Assembly: GCF_036785885.1 (NCBI RefSeq)
Contig: NC_092317.1
Span: forward strand, 3,350,501-3,414,500
Source: Coffea arabica
Lineage: Eukaryota; Streptophyta; Magnoliopsida; Gentianales; Rubiaceae
DNA length: 64,000 bases
Direction of reading: 5' to 3'
Of the stretch, positions 59,046 to 64,000 are shown one piece after another; within the stretch, counting starts at the first letter, position 1; every line of letters starts with the position of its first letter. The notes beneath the pieces were generated by a model. It saw nothing but the letters and a program-made list of their open reading frames with translations. It made no database searches and had not been told where the DNA came from. The position numbers were made by a program, and so were the translations under genes.

Positions 59046-59820
59046 CTGAAAATTGAAAGGAAACCAGATGAGTATATACACTCCAAAAGTTTTGATTCCC
59101 ATAACAGTGGTAAAAAGTCCTCTAATATAAATTAACAATATTATAGAAGATTAGGGATACAGAATTCACGATATACAAAACAAAAATGAAAAACCCCTAC
59201 CTAAATAGTGAAAACTACGGTCTGCTGCTGCAGTTACAGAGTTCAATATCCAAAAGTTTGCGTGATATCCAGAGATGTTCCTCTTGTTTCAACATTGATA
59301 ATCCTGAAAGGTCACACTGCGGACACAAACACATCATAGCCAATGTATGTGAGTAAATTCTACACTGTAGTGCCAACGAGACAAGATTCACAGAACAAGG
59401 AAACCTATTCTCCAGATAATTGACAAATTTCAAAAATAGGATTAGCCAAACTACAGTGAAAGTTCAACTTATTCCTCCCAAGGAAAGACTGAAAATTTAT
59501 TTTTCAAATAAGATTCGGTACCGTTCCGGCAGCCAAAGATTCCATTTTAATACTGAATTAGCCTGGAGAAATTTAAACATTCACTGAGGAAAGTAAACCT
59601 ATACTAGCATACATATTAAAAGGTCAAAAGGAGATTTAGTCCTTGGCCATTTATCAACTATTACGCTGGCCATGCAGTGATAGCTCCCAGAAGAAATTAA
59701 GCATTTCAATGACTTTATATCTCGGAATATAGTTCCTGATCTTTACCAGTGTTGAGAGGGGAAAAAAAGGAACTTTTGAAAGGAAATCATATTTAAATAG
59801 AGAATGATCTTGCACTTACT

Positions 59821-59940
59821 GTATATTGATCGGAGGTAGCGAACAGGCCGGCCGGAGGGATCACAGGTGCTTCTCCGGCGAGAGTGCCTGACAGGTTCGT
59901 CGAGACGGTCGCATGGTCGAACCAATTTAGCCTTTTTGTC
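59821..59940 (-). promoter_or_regulatory. probable 5' UTR exon of FRS copy 2, with a short upstream ORF
   Basis: Read on the minus strand this is a CG-richer block than its surroundings and ends at a good donor (GTAAGT at 59819-59814). It contains an upstream ATG (about 59912) followed by 16 sense codons and TGA, all before the donor. Leader assignment is inferred from the donor and the acceptor before the main ATG. Confidence 0.45.
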
Positions 59941-60922
59941 GAACCATATGGCGGAGGAGTGAGGATGGTTTGATCCGGTGGGTTAAGAGTTCACCATGCT
60001 ATGCTAAGTTCTTTTATTATTATTATTATTACTGGTGTCCAACGAGTAAAGTTAATTTTCTACTTTATTCATTTCTTCATAAGCAGAAATGAAAACTTTC
60101 ATCAATTTATTTAAACATGTTCATGGACAGTTTCAAAACCGCGATTCTAATTTAAAAATTGATGATTTTGGTTCTTCTCAAATGTGAAACGTGAACCAGA
60201 CAACAGTTACGATGACAGTTCTTAAACTTTCGGTTTTAATCTAATTTTGGTTTTGGCTTTATTCCAGTTATGGTTCTGATTTTTTTTTTAATTATGATTC
60301 CAATTTCTTAGTTATATTTAAACACCTGTTGTTATAAAATTGATTCTAAAAAATATGACAACGAATGAAGGAAACAAAAAAAAAAAAATTTATTATATTG
60401 TCATGTGTAAGAAAAAAGAAAAATGATGCAAATTTTATGAAAAAATACTTCATTGTTGATTGAATTATATCAGTCTTGAATTTAGAATAATTATAGAATC
60501 TAAATTTACTAATGGGATGGGACAATAGATTGTTGGATTAGAATTAGGACGGCTGGTGTTAGGTGATGACTATTGATATTAAATTCTAAACTAGTCAAAT
60601 AGGTTCAGTATCAAGCGTTCGGTTTTGATTCAAATTTTTTGTTAAATCTGAATTTAAATCTTTAGTCAACTCCAGTTCTGATTTTCAAATTACAGTCCCA
60701 ATTCCAGTTCAACAAATTATTGGTCGAATTTTGGTTCGACTTTAATTCAAACTTGAATCGTGACCATCCCTGCTTAAACTTTTATCAAATACGCTTTTTT
60801 TTCCCCCAAAAAAAGGCAGTAAATTATCTAGAAATTCTTGAAAAAAAAAAAAAGTCTGCTCCATGACATCAATTTACTATGGTACCCACGCCAACAAAAA
60901 TCACAACTATGGCGTCATTCAA

Positions 60923-61107
60923 GTGTGTTTCGACCAGAGATTATTTGAAATAATTTATCATTTGAAATAATTAGTGTATCATTTTTTGTGATATGATGTA
61001 TATCAATTAAAAAGATGATTAAAAAGATAAAAAAAATTATTGAAAAATGTGTTTGTGATACAAGCAAATAGTTTTTATTTTTTGTAAATTGCTACTATCC
61101 AAACACA
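60923..61107. mobile_element. small MITE-like element, GTGTTTGGA family
   Basis: The left end GTGTGTTTCGACCAGAGATT and the reverse complement of the right end, TTGTGTTTGGATAG, with the shared core ATTATTTGAAATAATT and TTGTGATATGATGTATAT. Same type as the 2699-2873 element. Boundaries approximate. Confidence 0.5.
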
Positions 61108-61141
61108 ACAAATATCCTTTATTCTACTATACATGCATACA

Positions 61142-61144
<3 letters not shown>

Positions 61145-61202
<58 letters not shown>

Positions 61203-61214
61203 GCGCGCGCGCGC
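61145..61214. repeat. composite microsatellite (AT)n(AC)2(GC)n
   Basis: About 27 AT dinucleotides run directly into ACAC and then six GC dinucleotides. Alternating purine-pyrimidine over 70 bases. Confidence 0.95.
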
Positions 61215-61468
61215 ATGTACCCACACATATATAGAGCCTTAAAAGGATAAGGGCAAACGAAGGCACGATTGCCTTCTGTTAATGAATCAGAATGATAAGA
61301 TGCTCCAATAGGATAGGGCACCTATTCCATGTAAGGGAACTATACAGGCAATATTGCTCTATACAACAAACTGTGAAATTGGACTGCTTGTATGATTGTA
61401 TGGAAGATGGAACAATAGGGCACAGCTCCTGTACAGAAGAAGAACCACTGGCTTAGTAGCATATAATT

Positions 61469-63688
61469 TCATTGTACATGCCTGTCTGCTACAAGACGAA
61501 CTTTATTCAAAGACTCCTTAAATGCTTGCCAAGCAACCGTATAATGATCTTGAGAAGTCATCCCTTCCTCGACAACTTGCATGGCACGTCTGTACAAGTG
61601 ATCAAACCATTGCACAGGATTGGTAACATCAATTACGTTTGAGCCGATATCAGGTGCATACAAGCGCTTAAAATCCTTCCTCCACCGTGATAGGATATAT
61701 TGACTTGGGATATCCTCTATACCGTTATAGGTAAGAATCTGTAAAGCATGTCTGCACAGGTAACCTCTAAAATTGAAGCAGCTGCAAATACAGCGAACTT
61801 CTAATCCTACTTTATCATACATCACTTCAAAATTTCTTGCATTATTCATGTCTCCTTCAGCATCCCGTTCTTTTATCACGTATGTGATGATGGGGCCATT
61901 AGCATGAATTTGTGTCACGTTAAAACAGTCGGACATCAGTTCCAACTCAACTTGAAACTTCAAAAATATTTCTTTTGTGTACACTTCAGACAGCTGCACC
62001 TCATAATTGCACCTTGTTCTTAACACGGGTGTATACTTTCTTGATTCCAAGTCATCAAGAGCTTCCTTCTGATGCTTCTTTTGTAAAACTAATTCATAGA
62101 TATTAAAAAATTCTTTCAAGGTTGTCTGGCTATTTACATACCCATCGAAGAAAGGGCTCATGCAATCTCCTGGAGGAAAAGTAACTAGTCCCGCAAAAAA
62201 GGTATCTTTCAAGTAAACTGGAGCCCATCTTTCTCGCTCTTCGTAATAAGTCTGAAGCCATTTATGATCTCTGAGTCCAAAGTGCTGGATCATTTCCTCC
62301 CAAGCCATTTCAAATTCATCAGCTTTCAGTGAATTGTAAACTGTTCTATTAAGTACATCTTGAAAGACTTTCGATGCCCCCACTTCTAATTTATCAAGAA
62401 TGCTTTGCATGACGAGGGGCAAATATAAACGATGGTGAGTCCTGGGAAAAACCTCAGAGATTGCACTTTGCAAGGCCTTGCAGCGGTCTGTTAAAACTGT
62501 TTGTGGAGGACGTCCCGACATACATGAAAGCCATGCTCTCAGCAACCAAATGTAAGTCTCCATGGTTTCATCTACAAGTAAGCCACAAGCTAACAAAATA
62601 GACTGCAGATGGTGATCTACTCCAACAAATAACAACAGAGGAATATTGTAGCTTTTTGACAAACAAGTTGTGTCGATTGCTACCACATCGCCAAAATAAC
62701 CATATGCAGCCCTGGACCTGGAATCAATCCAAAGCACATTCCTCAAATGCCCTTCATCATTTAGATCCATAACATAGAAAAAATTGGGGTTTGTCAACTG
62801 CAGCCGACCAAAAAAGTTAGATATATATTCTGCTTCGCCTTGATGAAGTTTCAAATGCTTGGACTGGTCAACTTGGTTCCCACTCTCTCTTTCATTTGAG
62901 CTTCTGTTGCCCACCGTATCAATTACAGGAGTACGATACAACTTGATTGTCCGTACTTCCACATCAACAGATGGTTCCAACTTCCTCTTGCTCCCTGGGT
63001 CCATCTTCTTGTGTGATTTACAGTTTTGAACCCTTTCAGGGTCAAATGGATGGTTATGTTCGATCTTCACTTCATCCACCCTCCACCTGTTGGACTCCAC
63101 TAATCTCAACCTTATCATTGCTAGGCAACCGGTTCTTGTTTCCTTTCTTCTACTGCTTGCTTCTTTCATTGTTTTGAAACCTTCACAGTTACAACAGAGC
63201 ACTGCGCCACGTTTCTCCTTGCTGTTACGTTTTGTCCACGAAGATTTAACCCTGATTGCAAATCCAAGCTCTTTGGCATAGCAGTTATAATAATTATAGG
63301 CATCATCATAAGATTCAAATTCCATCCCAACCACAGGTGGAAGATAGTCCTTTGCCCCAGAGACAAGATTCTGATCGTCTATGACTGTATCTCTATCTAT
63401 GCCGTTGTCAAGGTTACCACATTGAATCTCAAGCATCTGTTCACTATTATGATCATGGCCATTCCTTTCAAAATCAAGCACCTGCTTGTCATTCTCAAGG
63501 TCATCCCTGTTAATTCCAAGCATCTGATCAGCAGTGTTAGCTATATCAACATGTTCAATTGCAAGAACCTGGTTACTGTCATCTCCAAGGTCAGTACTTT
63601 CAAATCCGAAGACTTCCTCCCCATCAATCTCTTGCTCGCTGCCTTCATCTTGGTGCAGTTGTTCGCCATCCTCTGAACTCCCTTCCAT
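61469..63688 (-). CDS. FAR1-related sequence (FRS) protein, array copy 3
   Basis: Single coding exon of 739 residues; the ATG directly follows the acceptor CTCCAG. It is longer than its neighbours because of an acidic N-terminal extension with four imperfect repeats of about 15 residues (roughly residues 37-95: NQVLAIEHVD, DQMLGINRDD, KQVLDFERNG, EQMLEIQCGN). The FAR1 DNA-binding domain starts near residue 117 (PPVVGMEFESYDDAYNYYNC) and ends at IEHNHPFD. The MULE core keeps the first Asp (VVAIDTTC) and the Asp of LTDRC, but the second His of H-x5-H is Leu (HRLYLPL). The SWIM finger is CIC-x9-CRH. It ends in RLVADRHVQ. The 5' UTR lies in or past the right window edge. Expected to be a nuclear DNA-binding regulator. 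Confidence 0.93.
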   Translation of the reverse strand: MEGSSEDGEQLHQDEGSEQEIDGEEVFGFESTDLGDDSNQVLAIEHVDIANTADQMLGINRDDLENDKQVLDFERNGHDHNSEQMLEIQCGNLDNGIDRDTVIDDQNLVSGAKDYLPPVVGMEFESYDDAYNYYNCYAKELGFAIRVKSSWTKRNSKEKRGAVLCCNCEGFKTMKEASSRRKETRTGCLAMIRLRLVESNRWRVDEVKIEHNHPFDPERVQNCKSHKKMDPGSKRKLEPSVDVEVRTIKLYRTPVIDTVGNRSSNERESGNQVDQSKHLKLHQGEAEYISNFFGRLQLTNPNFFYVMDLNDEGHLRNVLWIDSRSRAAYGYFGDVVAIDTTCLSKSYNIPLLLFVGVDHHLQSILLACGLLVDETMETYIWLLRAWLSCMSGRPPQTVLTDRCKALQSAISEVFPRTHHRLYLPLVMQSILDKLEVGASKVFQDVLNRTVYNSLKADEFEMAWEEMIQHFGLRDHKWLQTYYEERERWAPVYLKDTFFAGLVTFPPGDCMSPFFDGYVNSQTTLKEFFNIYELVLQKKHQKEALDDLESRKYTPVLRTRCNYEVQLSEVYTKEIFLKFQVELELMSDCFNVTQIHANGPIITYVIKERDAEGDMNNARNFEVMYDKVGLEVRCICSCFNFRGYLCRHALQILTYNGIEDIPSQYILSRWRKDFKRLYAPDIGSNVIDVTNPVQWFDHLYRRAMQVVEEGMTSQDHYTVAWQAFKESLNKVRLVADRHVQ
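63404..63580 (-). repeat. coding repeat: four ~15-residue acidic units in FRS copy 3
   Basis: Each unit has Gln-(Val/Met)-Leu-x-(Ile/Phe)-(Glu/Asn) followed by an Asp/Asn-rich spacer. Units start at about residues 37, 53, 67 and 82. Copies 1 and 2 of the array have no such segment. Confidence 0.75.
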
Positions 63689-64000
63689 CTGGAGTCCGAA
63701 AGGACAAAAATAAGTCGACCAGAAAACATATTTCCCTATGTTTCAAAAACAAGTTTTTCAAATACAATGCTACAGTAATATACAAACAAAAACAATTCAA
63801 AAAAAATTCCATATAAAAGTTTTTCATATACACTGTTATGGTCAAAAACAGCTAATCCAAACGAAGCAATAGTAAACCAGTACAACAAACCACGAATGAC
63901 AAACTAGGTGAATTTCAAGTAGCTACAACTATATTAAACTTCAATTCCTTGAACATTTCTCCAGTAAATTCAACAATCATGCTACAAATGATAAACTGAA
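63689..64000. other. 5' UTR intron or promoter of FRS copy 3 (cut by window end)
   Basis: AT-rich sequence beyond the acceptor that precedes the ATG. No leader donor is recognised before the window ends. No other gene is seen. Confidence 0.45.

Larger units (their letters stand above)
59046..61468. other. 5' UTR intron and leader of FRS copy 2, then intergenic DNA
   Basis: The leader exon, minus strand, ends at 59820 and reaches to about 59940. Beyond it is AT-rich sequence with words like GGTTCTGATT and TCGGTTTTGATT (about 60120-60770) that suggest a worn repeat ending GACCATCCCTGC. A MITE-like element (60923-61107) and a composite microsatellite (61145-61214) follow. Confidence 0.5.

Noticed and set aside
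59046-59138. 31-residue N-terminal extension of FRS copy 2
   Set aside because: It precedes a good splice acceptor, and the other two copies also start exactly after an acceptor.
60120-60770. Possible old repeat rich in GGTTC and GATTC words
   Set aside because: No matching left end to the GACCATCCCTGC-like right end; too worn to delimit.

Overview
This is a plant nuclear window, most likely from a dicot. Genes carry GT-AG introns with T-rich acceptors, intergenic DNA is AT-rich and full of small transposon relics, and the gene set is plant-specific (PPR-DYW, FAR1-related, EREX, a plastid DnaJ, MIR396). I cannot fix the species. No organellar, bacterial or viral block is seen, and I recognise no LTR retroelement.

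Layout, left to right: 0-4 kb is intergenic, with perhaps the last exon of a gene lying to the left. 4.0-6.1 kb (+) is a six-exon adenine phosphoribosyltransferase. 6.1-11 kb is intergenic with MITEs. 11.1-13.3 kb (+) is a five-exon CUE/coiled-coil protein. 14.0-14.8 kb is a hAT-like non-autonomous element with an internal 284-bp duplication. 15.8-22.3 kb (+) is an eleven-exon, probably plastid, type-A DnaJ. 22.9-23.4 kb (-) is a small, probably plastid, membrane protein. 24.3-29.1 kb (+) is SRP54 in nine exons. 29.9-35.9 kb (-) is a PX/coiled-coil protein of the EREX type in ten exons. 36-44 kb is a repeat-rich gene desert holding a MIR396 hairpin at 38.9 kb, two SINEs with perfect target-site duplications, and several TIR elements.

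44.4-48.1 kb (+) is a domesticated hAT transposase (SLEEPER type) behind a 5' UTR intron. 49.1-51.3 kb (+) is a PPR-DYW editing factor. 51.6-52.6 kb (-) is HUS1. 53.3-63.7 kb (-) is a tandem array of three FAR1-related (FRS) genes, domesticated Mutator transposases. In all three the start codon directly follows an intron acceptor.

The genes do not form one pathway; this is an ordinary housekeeping neighbourhood (purine salvage, protein targeting, endosomal traffic, DNA-damage checkpoint, organelle RNA editing) plus transposase-derived regulators. The most useful items are the MIR396 gene, which lies in non-coding DNA, and the FRS array: copy 1 has Asn at the first catalytic Asp position, and copy 3 has a private N-terminal repeat. 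I found no convincing undescribed system. All coordinates and splice sites were read by hand, and phase was checked across every junction of the spliced genes.
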